Below, piece by piece: positions 1-8,434 of a DNA stretch of 64,000 nucleotides (position 1 is the first letter of the stretch; each line of letters starts with the position of its first letter). The DNA comes from Thalassovita sp. (GTDB lineage: Bacteria; Pseudomonadota; Alphaproteobacteria; Rhodobacterales; Rhodobacteraceae). The stretch covers positions 4,119,001 through 4,183,000 of the forward strand of contig NZ_OY829290.1 of NCBI RefSeq assembly GCF_963691685.1, written 5' to 3'. Made by a program: the position numbers and the translations under genes. The notes beneath the pieces were generated by a model. It saw nothing but the letters and a program-made list of their open reading frames with translations, did not search any database and was not told the origin of the DNA.

Positions 1-61
1 TTTCGGTCAGCGCCAGCCCCATCGGCGCTTGGTCAAAGGCAAGTTGTTCTAGGTCTTTCAT
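1..61 (-). CDS. Probable PAS/LuxR-type transcriptional regulator, N-terminus only
   Basis: Only the first 20 codons are inside the window, starting at an ATG at 61 and running off the left edge. The peptide begins MKDLEQLAFDQAPMGLALTE; the segment around DQAPMGLALTE resembles the opening of PAS sensory domains in small roseobacter PAS-plus-GerE (LuxR-type) regulators. It is divergent from the M20/ABC-transporter operon, and the 107-base gap holds two matching dyads, so it is the natural candidate to control that operon. The DNA-binding domain cannot be seen, so the family is an inference from 20 residues and the arrangement. Confidence 0.45.
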   Translation of the reverse strand, partial: MKDLEQLAFDQAPMGLALTE

Positions 62-77
62 AGGTCACCAGTGTGAT

Positions 78-115
78 ACGGTGCGGACACCGTTATGGTA
101 CGGTATTGGCACCGT
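78..115. promoter_or_regulatory. Tandem operator-like dyads ACGGT-N6-ACCGT
   Basis: Two copies of the perfect inverted repeat ACGGT-N6-ACCGT lie at 78-93 and 100-115. Their centres are 22 bases apart, about two helical turns, so two dimers would sit on the same face of the DNA. They occupy the gap between the divergent regulator start at 61 and the M20 gene. Binding by the product of the neighbouring regulator gene is inferred. Confidence 0.55.
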
Positions 116-168
116 AAGTTCGCGTAAAGCATAGTTTCCATACCAAGTTCAAGAGACGAGACCCCTAA

Positions 169-1548
169 ATGTCATCGAGTGACCGTACGTCTATTTCCCC
201 TCTCTCTGCCTCGGCAGACGCCGCCCCGAAGGCGGCCTCAAACCCTATGGCTGAGCATCTGGCGCAGCGTCTTTATGCAGAACTGGAAGACCGGCGCGAT
301 GATTTGATCGCGCTGACCCAAGACCTGATCCGCATTCCAACGCTGAACCCTCCCGGTGAGTTTTATCGAGAGATATGCGAATATTTGTCAACACGACTGG
401 CCGCAAAAGGTTTCGAAATTGAAATGGTGCGCGCTCATGGCGCACCCGGTGACAGCGAAAAATACCCACGTTGGAATGTCATTGCCCGCCGTGAGGGGAA
501 GTTTCCGGGCGAATGTGTGCATTTCAACAGCCATATCGACGTCGTCGACGTCGGGCTGGGCTGGACGACGGATCCTTTTGGCGGTGAGCTTAAGGATGGC
601 AAGATCTACGGCCGGGGCGCCTGTGACATGAAGGGGGGGCTGGCGGCCTCCATCGTGGCGGCCGAGGCGTTTCTGGCGATCTGCCCTGACTTTCACGGCG
701 CGATTGAGATCAGCGGCACCGCGGATGAGGAATCCGGCGGCTTTGGCGGCGTGGCCTATCTGGCCGAAAAGGGCTTCTTTGCGCCGGAACGGGTGCAGCA
801 TGTGATCATCCCTGAACCGCTGAACAAAGACCGGATTTGCCTTGGCCACCGCGGCGTCTGGTGGGCCGAGATTGAGACATTTGGCGAAATCGCCCATGGC
901 TCCATGCCCTTCCTTGGCGATTGCGCGGTGCGCCATATGGGCGCAGTGGTCAATGAAATGGAGGAAAGCCTGTTCCCCGCATTGGCACAAAAACGCACCG
1001 ACATGCCGGTGGTGCCGGAAGGCGCCAAACAGTCCACGCTCAACATCAATTCAATGCACGGCGGTCAGGCGGAGCAGGACCCAGATTTCACCGGTCTGCC
1101 AAGCCCTTGCGTGCCGGACAGCTGCCGCATGATCATCGATCGCCGCTTCCTCATCGAAGAGGATATCAACGAGGTCCAAGAGGAAGTTATGCAGGTTCTG
1201 CGCACCGTCGAAGAGAGCCGCGACAACTTCCGCTATGATGTTAAAGAACTGCACCGGGTCCTGCCCACCATGACCGAGAAAAGCGCACCGGTTGTGCAAA
1301 CCGTGGCAAAAGCAATTGCAGAGACCATGGGAAAAGAGGCAGAATATGTCGTGTCGCCGGGCACTTACGATCAAAAGCACATTGATCGCATCGGAAAACT
1401 GCACAATTGCATCGCCTATGGGCCAGGCATTTTGGATCTGGCGCATAAGCCGGACGAATACGTCGGAGTCGAAGATATGATCGACTCTGCCAAGGTAATG
1501 GGCCGTTCATTGATTGACCTGCTGGCAAAACCAGAGGCGGCGGCCTGA
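169..1548 (+). CDS. M20 family metallopeptidase / deacylase (ArgE/DapE type)
   Basis: A 459-residue dinuclear-zinc amidohydrolase. Visible ligands fit the M20 family: H122 and D124 in SHIDVVD, D153 in GACDMKGG, the catalytic/ligand pair E187-E188 in ADEESGG, E216 in IPEP and H426 in LDLAHKP. Residues about 225-340 are the usual inserted dimerisation domain. It is the first gene of the operon and is followed after 18 bases by a dipeptide-type binding protein, so it probably hydrolyses an N-acyl or peptide compound taken up by that transporter. The first 26 residues are low-complexity, and an internal ATG at 247 (MAEHLAQRL) could be the real start; neither has a strong Shine-Dalgarno. The substrate cannot be read from the sequence. 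Confidence 0.85.
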   Translation: MSSSDRTSISPLSASADAAPKAASNPMAEHLAQRLYAELEDRRDDLIALTQDLIRIPTLNPPGEFYREICEYLSTRLAAKGFEIEMVRAHGAPGDSEKYPRWNVIARREGKFPGECVHFNSHIDVVDVGLGWTTDPFGGELKDGKIYGRGACDMKGGLAASIVAAEAFLAICPDFHGAIEISGTADEESGGFGGVAYLAEKGFFAPERVQHVIIPEPLNKDRICLGHRGVWWAEIETFGEIAHGSMPFLGDCAVRHMGAVVNEMEESLFPALAQKRTDMPVVPEGAKQSTLNINSMHGGQAEQDPDFTGLPSPCVPDSCRMIIDRRFLIEEDINEVQEEVMQVLRTVEESRDNFRYDVKELHRVLPTMTEKSAPVVQTVAKAIAETMGKEAEYVVSPGTYDQKHIDRIGKLHNCIAYGPGILDLAHKPDEYVGVEDMIDSAKVMGRSLIDLLAKPEAAA

Positions 1549-1566
1549 GATTAGGGAGAACACGAA

Positions 1567-3048
1567 ATGACGACCAAGACTTTCAAACTTGGCCTCCTCA
1601 GCGCAGCGGCGCTGGCGGCCAGCACCGGGCTGGCCATGGCCAAGTCCGACATCGTTGTGGCCATGCAGCTGGAGCCGCCACATCTGGACCCGACATCGGC
1701 CGCCGCAGGCGCCATCGAATCGGTGCTTTATTCCAACGTGTTTGAAGGTCTGACCCGTTTCGGTTCGGACGGTTCCGTAAACCCCGGTCTGGCCAAAAGC
1801 TGGGAAATCTCGGACGACGGCAAAACCTACACCTTCATGCTGAACGAAGGCGTGACCTTCCATGACGGTTCGGCGATGGACGCCGAAGACGTCAAGTTCT
1901 CGCTGGATCGCGCCCGCGCCGAAGACAGCGCCAACGCGCAGAAAGCCCTGTTTGAAGGCATCGAAAACGTCGAGGTGGTGGATCCGCTGACTGTCAAGGT
2001 CACGCTGGCCGCACCCAACGGCAGCTTCCTGTTCAACATGGCCTGGGGCGATGCGGTGATCGTGGCGCCGGAAAGCATTGAGAACATCAAGACCAACCCC
2101 GTCGGCACCGGCGCCTTCAAGTTTGCCAACTGGGTGCAGGGCGACAAGATCGATCTGGAAAAGAACGGCGCCTATTGGGGCACACCGGCGAAACTGGACA
2201 AGGTGAGCTTCAAGTTCATCTCGGATCCGACCGCCGCCTTTGCCGCAGTGATGGCTGAGGATGTGAACGCCTTTGTCGGCTTCCCCGCGCCGGAGAACCT
2301 GCCGCAGTTCGAAGCCGATCCACGCTTCCAGGTGCTGGTGGGTTCGACCGAGGGTGAAACCATCCTGTCGACCAACAACAAGATGCCGCCCTTTTACAAT
2401 GTGAAGGTCCGCAAGGCGCTGGCCCATGCCATTGACCGTCAGGCCATCATCGATGGCGCGATGTTCGGCTATGGCACCCCCATTGGCACCCATTTTGCGC
2501 CGCACAATCCCGATTACGTCGATCTGACCGGCAACAGCGCCTATGATCCGGCGATGGCCAAGGAACTGCTGGCCGAGGCGGGCTATGCGGACGGTTTCAA
2601 AACCACGCTGAAACTGCCGCCGCCCTCCTACGCCCGTCGCGGTGGGGAGATCATTGCCGCCCAGCTGCGTGCGGTGGGGATCGAGGCTGAAATCAGCAAT
2701 CTGGAATGGGCGCAGTGGCTGGAACAGGTGTTCCGCGGCAAGGACTACGGCTTGACCATCGTCAGCCACACCGAGCCCTTCGACATCGGCATCTATGCCC
2801 GTCCGGACTATTATTTCCAGTATGACAACCCCAGCTTCCAGCAGCTGATCGCAGATCTGGGTGTGGAGGCCGATCCGGCCAAACGTTCGGCGCTGCTGGC
2901 GACCGCACAGGAAACCATTTCCGGCGATTATGTGAACGGCTACCTGTTCCAGCTGGCCTTCCCCACCGTGGCCAATGCCAAGGTGAAGGGCCTTTGGAAA
3001 GACGCGCCCACCCAGGCGACCGATCTGACCGGCGTTTACTGGGAGTAA
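1567..3048 (+). CDS. ABC transporter periplasmic substrate-binding protein (SBP_bac_5, DppA/OppA type)
   Basis: A 493-residue family-5 solute-binding protein for di/oligopeptides or related solutes. The N-terminus is a classic Sec signal peptide (basic MTTKTFK, hydrophobic core, cleavage near AMAKS at about residue 25). The start of the mature protein and the motif around LEPPHLDP followed by an NVFEGLTRF element are typical of this family. It is preceded by GGGAG close to its ATG and followed by a GC-rich hairpin at 3059-3088, a common arrangement for making more binding protein than membrane components. Ligand unknown; the neighbouring deacylase and dehydrogenases argue for an acylated or peptide-like nitrogen compound. 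Confidence 0.92.
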   Translation: MTTKTFKLGLLSAAALAASTGLAMAKSDIVVAMQLEPPHLDPTSAAAGAIESVLYSNVFEGLTRFGSDGSVNPGLAKSWEISDDGKTYTFMLNEGVTFHDGSAMDAEDVKFSLDRARAEDSANAQKALFEGIENVEVVDPLTVKVTLAAPNGSFLFNMAWGDAVIVAPESIENIKTNPVGTGAFKFANWVQGDKIDLEKNGAYWGTPAKLDKVSFKFISDPTAAFAAVMAEDVNAFVGFPAPENLPQFEADPRFQVLVGSTEGETILSTNNKMPPFYNVKVRKALAHAIDRQAIIDGAMFGYGTPIGTHFAPHNPDYVDLTGNSAYDPAMAKELLAEAGYADGFKTTLKLPPPSYARRGGEIIAAQLRAVGIEAEISNLEWAQWLEQVFRGKDYGLTIVSHTEPFDIGIYARPDYYFQYDNPSFQQLIADLGVEADPAKRSALLATAQETISGDYVNGYLFQLAFPTVANAKVKGLWKDAPTQATDLTGVYWE

Positions 3049-3058
3049 GTTGACCCCA

Positions 3059-3088
3059 CCCCGGCGGCTGTGTGTGTGGCTGCCGGGG
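3059..3088 (+). terminator. Hairpin after the binding-protein gene (attenuator-like)
   Basis: CCCCGGC at 3059-3065 pairs with GCCGGGG at 3082-3088, followed by a T-rich run (ATTTGAGTATTTTT). It lies between the binding protein and the first permease and probably stabilises the upstream mRNA or partially terminates transcription. Confidence 0.55.
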
Positions 3089-3151
3089 ATTTGAGTATTT
3101 TTGGAACATTGAAAGACAGGGGCCGACGTCCCTTGGAGGGAAGCGGCGCCG

Positions 3152-4099
3152 ATGCTGCACTATCTGTTGAAACGATTGCTGTCGCTGGCGGTCAGCCTTG
3201 TGGTGGCCTCACTGGTGATCTTTCTGGCGCTTGAGGTCGTGCCGGGGGATCCGGCCGCCTATATGCTGGGCATCAACGCACAGGAAGACACACTGGCCGC
3301 CCTGCGCGAGGAGCTGGGGCTGAACGGCAGCGTGGCAGAACGCTACCTCAGCTGGGCTGGTGGCCTGCTGCAGGGCGATTTCGGCACCTCCTATACCTAC
3401 CGCACCCCCGTGGCCGAGATGATCGGCGAGCGGCTGTGGATTTCCCTGCCGCTGGCGCTTTATGCGCTGACGCTTTCGACCTTGATTGCCTTCCCCGCCG
3501 GGATCTGGGCCGCGTCCAAACGCGGCTCGCCGGTGGATGTGACCGTGATGGGGGTGACGCAGCTGGGCGTGGCGATCCCGAATTTCTGGTTCGCCATGCT
3601 GATGGTGCTGGTCTTTGCCATCAACCTGCGCTGGTTCTCCGCCGGTGGTTTTGTCGGCTGGGACGCCGGGTTCTTTCTGGCGATGAAATCCCTGACCCTG
3701 CCGGCCATTGCGCTGGCGCTGCCGCAGGCCAGCATTCTGGCGCGGGTGATGCGCTCGTCGCTGCTCGACACCCTGTCCGAGGATTTCATCCGCACCGCCC
3801 GTGCCAAAGGCCTAAGCAAACGCCAGGCGCTGTGGCGACATGCGCTGCGCAATGCGCTGATCCCGGTGCTGACCATCATCGGGTTGCAGTTTTCCTTTCT
3901 GCTGGCGGGCGCGATCATCATCGAAAACGTCTTCTTCCTGCCCGGCCTTGGACGGCTGGTGTTCCAGTCGATCTCGGCCCGCGATCTGATCGTGGTGGAA
4001 AGCGTTGTGATGCTCCTGGTCTTTGCAGTGATCGTAGTGAATTTTCTGGTGGATCTGGCCTATGCCATCGTGGATCCCCGTTTACGGGGGCGGCGCTGA
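3152..4099 (+). CDS. ABC transporter permease (DppB/OppB type)
   Basis: A 315-residue inner-membrane permease with the typical first helix (LLKRLLSLAVSLVVASLVIF) and about six transmembrane segments. The cytoplasmic coupling (EAA) loop is visible around residues 210-240 with EDFIRTARAKGLSKRQA. GGAGGGAAGC precedes the ATG. Its stop codon shares one base with the start of the second permease (TGATG at 4097-4101), indicating translational coupling. Together with the next two genes and the binding protein at 1567 it forms a complete importer. Confidence 0.93.
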   Translation: MLHYLLKRLLSLAVSLVVASLVIFLALEVVPGDPAAYMLGINAQEDTLAALREELGLNGSVAERYLSWAGGLLQGDFGTSYTYRTPVAEMIGERLWISLPLALYALTLSTLIAFPAGIWAASKRGSPVDVTVMGVTQLGVAIPNFWFAMLMVLVFAINLRWFSAGGFVGWDAGFFLAMKSLTLPAIALALPQASILARVMRSSLLDTLSEDFIRTARAKGLSKRQALWRHALRNALIPVLTIIGLQFSFLLAGAIIIENVFFLPGLGRLVFQSISARDLIVVESVVMLLVFAVIVVNFLVDLAYAIVDPRLRGRR

Positions 4100-4911
4100 T
4101 GCGAAACCTTTGGCTGGGCGGCGTGTTGACCGTCATCTTTGCCGGCATGGCAGTGCTGAGTTTCCTCTGGACGCCCTATGATCCGACGGTGCTGGACATC
4201 GCCAACAAGATCAAAGCCCCCACGCTGGCGCACCCCTTGGGCACCGATCACTTCGGCCGCGATATCCTGAGCATGATCATGGTGGGCGCCCGCACCTCTA
4301 TCGCGGTGGCGCTGGTGGCTGTGGGCATCGGCATGGGGCTGGGGGTGCCACTGGGCCTGACAGCAGCAGCGCGCAAAGGCGGGCTGCTGGATGAGCTGAT
4401 CATGCGCGGCAACGATCTGGTCTTTGCCTTTCCGTCGCTGTTGATCGCCATCATGATCACCGCTGTTTTTGGCGCCTCAGCGGTCAATGCGATCATTGCA
4501 ATCGGCATCTTCAACATCCCGGTCTTTGCCCGCCTGACCCGTTCCGGCGCGCTGAGCCTTTGGACCCGTGACTATGTCATGGCGGCCCGTGTGGCCGGCA
4601 AAGGCGCGACGCGGATTTCTGTTGAGCATATCCTGCCCAATGTCACCAACCTGGTGATCGTGCAGGGCACCATTCAGTTTTCACTGGGGATCCTGGCCGA
4701 GGCGGGCCTGAGCTACGTTGGCCTTGGCGCACAGCCGCCGACCGCCAGCTGGGGGCGGATGCTGGCGGACAGCCAGACGATGATTTCCTTTGCCCCGCAT
4801 ATGGCGCTGTTCCCCGGTCTGGCGATCCTGCTGACCGTGTTGGGGCTGAACCTGATGGGCGACGGGCTGCGCGATATGTTTGACCCCAAACTGCGGAGGG
4901 CACGGTCATGA
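4099..4911 (+). CDS. ABC transporter permease (DppC/OppC type)
   Basis: A 270-residue second permease, starting MRNLWLGGVLTVIF at the ATG overlapping the stop of the first permease. The open frame extends far upstream to 3436, but that part only shadows the first permease; the overlap start gives the normal DppC length. Visible family hallmarks are HPLGTDHFGRDILS near residues 48-61, the EAA loop RDYVMAARVAGKGATR around 157-172, and the C-terminal LLTVLGLNLMGDGLRD. The last four bases overlap the start of the ATPase gene. Confidence 0.93.
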   Translation: MRNLWLGGVLTVIFAGMAVLSFLWTPYDPTVLDIANKIKAPTLAHPLGTDHFGRDILSMIMVGARTSIAVALVAVGIGMGLGVPLGLTAAARKGGLLDELIMRGNDLVFAFPSLLIAIMITAVFGASAVNAIIAIGIFNIPVFARLTRSGALSLWTRDYVMAARVAGKGATRISVEHILPNVTNLVIVQGTIQFSLGILAEAGLSYVGLGAQPPTASWGRMLADSQTMISFAPHMALFPGLAILLTVLGLNLMGDGLRDMFDPKLRRARS

Positions 4912-6497
4912 GCCTTCTGAAAATCGACAAGCTGAACCTGAGTATCCACGGCAGTCAGATCCTGCACGATGTGTCGATGAAGGTCGCGCCGGGGCAGATT
5001 CTTGGGGTGATTGGCGAAAGTGGCTCGGGCAAATCTATGTCCGCCTTTGCGGCCATGCAGCTGTTGCCTAATGGGGCGACCTGTGAGGGGCAGATCACCG
5101 TGGCTGGGCAGGACGTTCTGGCGCTCACTGAACCGCAGCTGTGCCAGATGCGCGGGCGCGACGTGGGCATGGTGTTTCAGGAACCGATGACCGCGCTGAA
5201 CCCAATCCGCACCATTGGCGATCAGGTGGCCGAAACCATCCTGATCCACGAAGACGTCAGCAAGGCTGAGGCGCTGGAGCGCGCCGCCGAGGCGCTGGCC
5301 CGTGCGGAACTACCGCAGGACCGCTTCCCGCTCAGCCGCTATCCGTTTGAGCTGTCCGGGGGGCAGCGCCAGCGGGTGGTGATCGCCATGGCCATCGCGC
5401 TGCGCCCCAAGCTGTTGATCGCGGATGAACCGACCACCGCGCTGGATGTGACCACGCAGGCACAGATCCTTGAGCTGCTAAAACGGCTGGTGGCCGAGGA
5501 TCAGATGGGCCTGATGCTGATCAGCCATGATCTGGCGGTGGTGGCCGATCTGGCGGATGAGAATGTCATCATGCAAAAAGGCCGTGTAGTCGAAAGTGGC
5601 CCGGCAGCAACCCTGTTCCGCGACATGCAGCACCCCTATTCCAAGGCGCTGCTGGCAGCCTCCACCCATGTGCCGGACCGTGAGGGTTCCGCGCAGGACC
5701 AGCCGCTGCTCAGCGTGCGGGATGTGGTGCGGGAATACACGCTGCATGCCAATGGCTGGCTGGGCAAAACCAGCAAACTGCAGGCCGTGAAAGGTGTGAG
5801 TTTTGACATCCGCAAGGGCGAAAGCCTGGGCCTGGTGGGGGAGTCTGGTTGTGGCAAATCCACCCTGACCCGCGCCATTCTGGGACTGGAAGAGGTGCAG
5901 GGCGGTGAAATCCTGCTGGACGGTCAGCCGGTCTTCAGCGGCAAGAAACCAAACCGCGCCGTACGTCGCCGTATGCAGGTGGTGTTTCAGGATCCCTATG
6001 GCAGTTTTAACCCACGCTGGAAGGTCAGCCGGTTGATCTGTGAGCCAATGCATCTGCTGGACCAGCCGCCGAAAGGACGGGCATTGCAGGATGCGATGGT
6101 TGAAGCGATGGAGAGCGTCGGCCTCACTGCTGATGACCTTGATAAATACATTCACGAGTTTTCCGGTGGCCAGCGTCAACGGATCGCCATTGCCCGCGCG
6201 CTGATCATCAAACCGGATCTGATCATTCTGGATGAGGCGGTTTCAGCCCTTGATGTCTCGGTCCGGGCGCAGGTGTTGGACCTGCTGGCGGACCTGTCGG
6301 ACCGATTTGGGCTGACCTACCTGTTTATCAGCCACGATCTGTCAGTGGTGCGTTCGATCACCGACCGGGTGCTGGTGATGAAATCCGGTGAGATCGTGGA
6401 ACAGGGCGAAACGCAGGCGGTCTTTGACGCGCCGCAGCATGACTACACCAAAGAATTGATCGCCGCCGCGCCTGTGTTGCCGGCCGATGTTGCGTGA
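4908..6497 (+). CDS. Fused double ABC ATPase (DppD-DppF in one chain)
   Basis: A 529-residue protein carrying two complete nucleotide-binding domains. Domain 1: Walker A GESGSGKS at 36-43, signature LSGGQ at 149-153, Walker B LLIADEP at 169-175. Domain 2: Walker A GESGCGKS at about 311-318, signature SGGQRQR near 419-425, Walker B LIILDEA at about 438-444. Each domain has the peptide-transporter C-terminal motif for positioning (HPYSKALLAA, HDYTKELIAA). Classical Dpp systems use two separate ATPases, so one fused gene replaces both. It begins inside the permease stop (ATGA at 4908-4911). Confidence 0.94.
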   Translation: MSLLKIDKLNLSIHGSQILHDVSMKVAPGQILGVIGESGSGKSMSAFAAMQLLPNGATCEGQITVAGQDVLALTEPQLCQMRGRDVGMVFQEPMTALNPIRTIGDQVAETILIHEDVSKAEALERAAEALARAELPQDRFPLSRYPFELSGGQRQRVVIAMAIALRPKLLIADEPTTALDVTTQAQILELLKRLVAEDQMGLMLISHDLAVVADLADENVIMQKGRVVESGPAATLFRDMQHPYSKALLAASTHVPDREGSAQDQPLLSVRDVVREYTLHANGWLGKTSKLQAVKGVSFDIRKGESLGLVGESGCGKSTLTRAILGLEEVQGGEILLDGQPVFSGKKPNRAVRRRMQVVFQDPYGSFNPRWKVSRLICEPMHLLDQPPKGRALQDAMVEAMESVGLTADDLDKYIHEFSGGQRQRIAIARALIIKPDLIILDEAVSALDVSVRAQVLDLLADLSDRFGLTYLFISHDLSVVRSITDRVLVMKSGEIVEQGETQAVFDAPQHDYTKELIAAAPVLPADVA

Positions 6498-6518
6498 GAC
6501 GATAAGACGAAGGACAAG

Positions 6519-7976
6519 ATGATGAGCGATGCGCTGAACCTGTGGTTTGACCCCGAAAAATGCCTGATCGATGGGGCTTGGGTGGCCCCTGCCTCTGGCC
6601 AGACGCTGCCGCTCTCAAACCCCTCCACCGGGGCAGAGATTGGCGCGATTGCCCGCGGTGGTGCGGCGGATATTGACGCCGCCGTGGACGCGGCGCACCG
6701 GGCCTGGCAGGGCGCTTGGGGCAAGGTTACCGCGGTTGAACGCGGCCGTATCCTGTACCGGTTGGGTCAGTTGGTGCTGGACCGGGTGGAGGATCTGGCC
6801 CGGATCGAAGCCTTGGACGTGGGCAAGCCACTGAAACAGGCCCGCGCGGATGCCATCGCATTGGCCCGTTATCTGGAGTTCTACGCCGGTGCTGCTGACA
6901 AGCTGCATGGCGAAACCATCCCCTATCTGGACGGCTACACCGTCTACACAATGCGCGAAGCCCACGGGGTGACCGCCCATATCGTGCCGTGGAACTATCC
7001 GATGCAGATCATTGGCCGCTCCGTCGGCGCGGCGCTGGCCACCGGCAACGCCTGTGTGCTGAAACCGGCCGAGGATGCCTGCCTGACCGCATTGGCCTTT
7101 GCCGATCTCGCCAAAGAAGCCGGCCTGCCCGACGGTGCGCTGAACGTGGTGCCGGGGCTAGGATCCGAGGCGGGCGCGGCGCTGAGCGCCCACACTGGCG
7201 TGCATCACGTCAGCTTCACCGGTTCGGTGGGCACTGGTGTGCAGGTGCAGATGGCGGCGGCGCAGAACGTCATTCCGGTGACGCTGGAACTGGGCGGGAA
7301 ATCCCCGCAGCTGGTGTTTGAAGATGCCGATCTGGATGCGGCGCTGCCCTTCCTTGTGAACGCTGGCATTCAGAACGCGGGCCAGACCTGTTCGGCCTCG
7401 TCCCGTATTCTGGCGCATCGTTCGGTCTATGATCAGGTGGTTGAGCGGATGGCGGCCCGCTATGGCGAATTGCGTGTTGGTCAGGCGATGTCTGATCTGG
7501 ACGTGGGGCCGCTGATTTCGGCCAAACAAAAAGGGCTCGTCTCCGGCTTCCTTGATCAGGGTAAGGATTTGGAAACGGCGGCGCAAGGCGTGCTGCAGGA
7601 CGCACCGGATGGCGGCAATTACGTGCAGCCCACCCTCTTTGCCGGGGTCGCGCCTGATCACTCCTTGGCGCAGGACGAAATCTTTGGCCCGGTGCAGGTC
7701 GTCATTCCCTTTGACAGCGAAGAGGAAGCCGTGGCCATCGCAAATGGCACCGATTACGGGCTTGTCGCCTCGGTCTGGTCGCAGAACGGCGCCCGCCAGA
7801 TGCGTCTGGCCAAAGCGATCCGCACCGGTCAGGTCTTCCTCAACAACTATGGCGCCGGGGGCGGGGTGGAACTGCCCTTTGGCGGCATCGGCAAGTCAGG
7901 GCATGGCCGCGAAAAAGGGTTTGAGGCGCTTTATGGCTTCACCACCCTGAAAACCGTCGCCGCCTTTCACGGGTAA
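6519..7976 (+). CDS. NAD(P)-dependent aldehyde dehydrogenase
   Basis: A 485-residue ALDH-superfamily enzyme. Active-site residues are N159 (PWNYP), the general base E257 in ELGGKSP and the nucleophile C291 in GQTCSASS; C-terminal FGGIGKSG is also normal. An alternative start one codon downstream (ATGATG at 6519) cannot be distinguished. It follows the ATPase gene by 21 bases and precedes a thioesterase by 5, so it belongs to the same operon. It probably oxidises an aldehyde released from the imported substrate. The exact aldehyde (betaine-, amino- or hydroxy-aldehyde type) is not evident. Confidence 0.9.
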   Translation: MMSDALNLWFDPEKCLIDGAWVAPASGQTLPLSNPSTGAEIGAIARGGAADIDAAVDAAHRAWQGAWGKVTAVERGRILYRLGQLVLDRVEDLARIEALDVGKPLKQARADAIALARYLEFYAGAADKLHGETIPYLDGYTVYTMREAHGVTAHIVPWNYPMQIIGRSVGAALATGNACVLKPAEDACLTALAFADLAKEAGLPDGALNVVPGLGSEAGAALSAHTGVHHVSFTGSVGTGVQVQMAAAQNVIPVTLELGGKSPQLVFEDADLDAALPFLVNAGIQNAGQTCSASSRILAHRSVYDQVVERMAARYGELRVGQAMSDLDVGPLISAKQKGLVSGFLDQGKDLETAAQGVLQDAPDGGNYVQPTLFAGVAPDHSLAQDEIFGPVQVVIPFDSEEEAVAIANGTDYGLVASVWSQNGARQMRLAKAIRTGQVFLNNYGAGGGVELPFGGIGKSGHGREKGFEALYGFTTLKTVAAFHG

Positions 7977-7981
7977 CGCAG

Positions 7982-8434
7982 ATGGCTGAGATCGAAACAG
8001 GCCGCCGCGTGGTTGCGGCCAGCGAATGTGATACACTGGGTCATGCCAATATCGCCAGCTACATCGCCTATGTCTCAGACTCGGGCTTTGCCATGATGAA
8101 CCATGTCGGGCTGGGCCGGGACAATATCCTGGGGGGCCGACGCTTGGGCATCGCCGTGGTGGATATGCAGGCGCAATATAAGGCCGAGCTGCTGCCCGGC
8201 GATTGCATCCATCTGCGCACCGGGCTGCTGTCGACCGGCACCAAGTCGATGGTGTTTCGCCACCGGATCTACCGCAGCCGGTCTGACGGGTCAGAGCAGC
8301 TGGTGTTTGAGGGCCGATTTACCAAAGTGCTGATGGATCTGGAGGCGCGCCGCGCCATCGCCATCCCCGAGGATATCAAAGACAAGTTGGAGACGCTGCG
8401 CCTTGCGCCAGCGGAGGAAGGAGAAACAACATGA
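7982..8434 (+). CDS. Acyl-CoA thioesterase family protein (hotdog fold, 4HBT type)
   Basis: A 150-residue single hotdog-domain protein. The early segment ECDTLGHANIASYIAY matches the 4HBT pattern D-x-x-x-H-x-N-x-x-x-Y, where the Asp is normally catalytic. Such enzymes hydrolyse acyl-CoA thioesters. In some quaternary-amine (for example carnitine) pathways a related thioesterase accompanies a dehydrogenase, which would suit the ALDH and SDR neighbours, but that is speculation. Stop and next start overlap as ATGA at 8431-8434. Confidence 0.8.
   Translation: MAEIETGRRVVAASECDTLGHANIASYIAYVSDSGFAMMNHVGLGRDNILGGRRLGIAVVDMQAQYKAELLPGDCIHLRTGLLSTGTKSMVFRHRIYRSRSDGSEQLVFEGRFTKVLMDLEARRAIAIPEDIKDKLETLRLAPAEEGETT

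Noticed and set aside
3436..4098. Long in-frame extension of the second permease over the first permease gene
   Set aside because: It is a shadow of the first permease in another frame (Arg/Gly/Asp-rich, no membrane character); the ATG at 4099 gives the usual DppC N-terminus and length.
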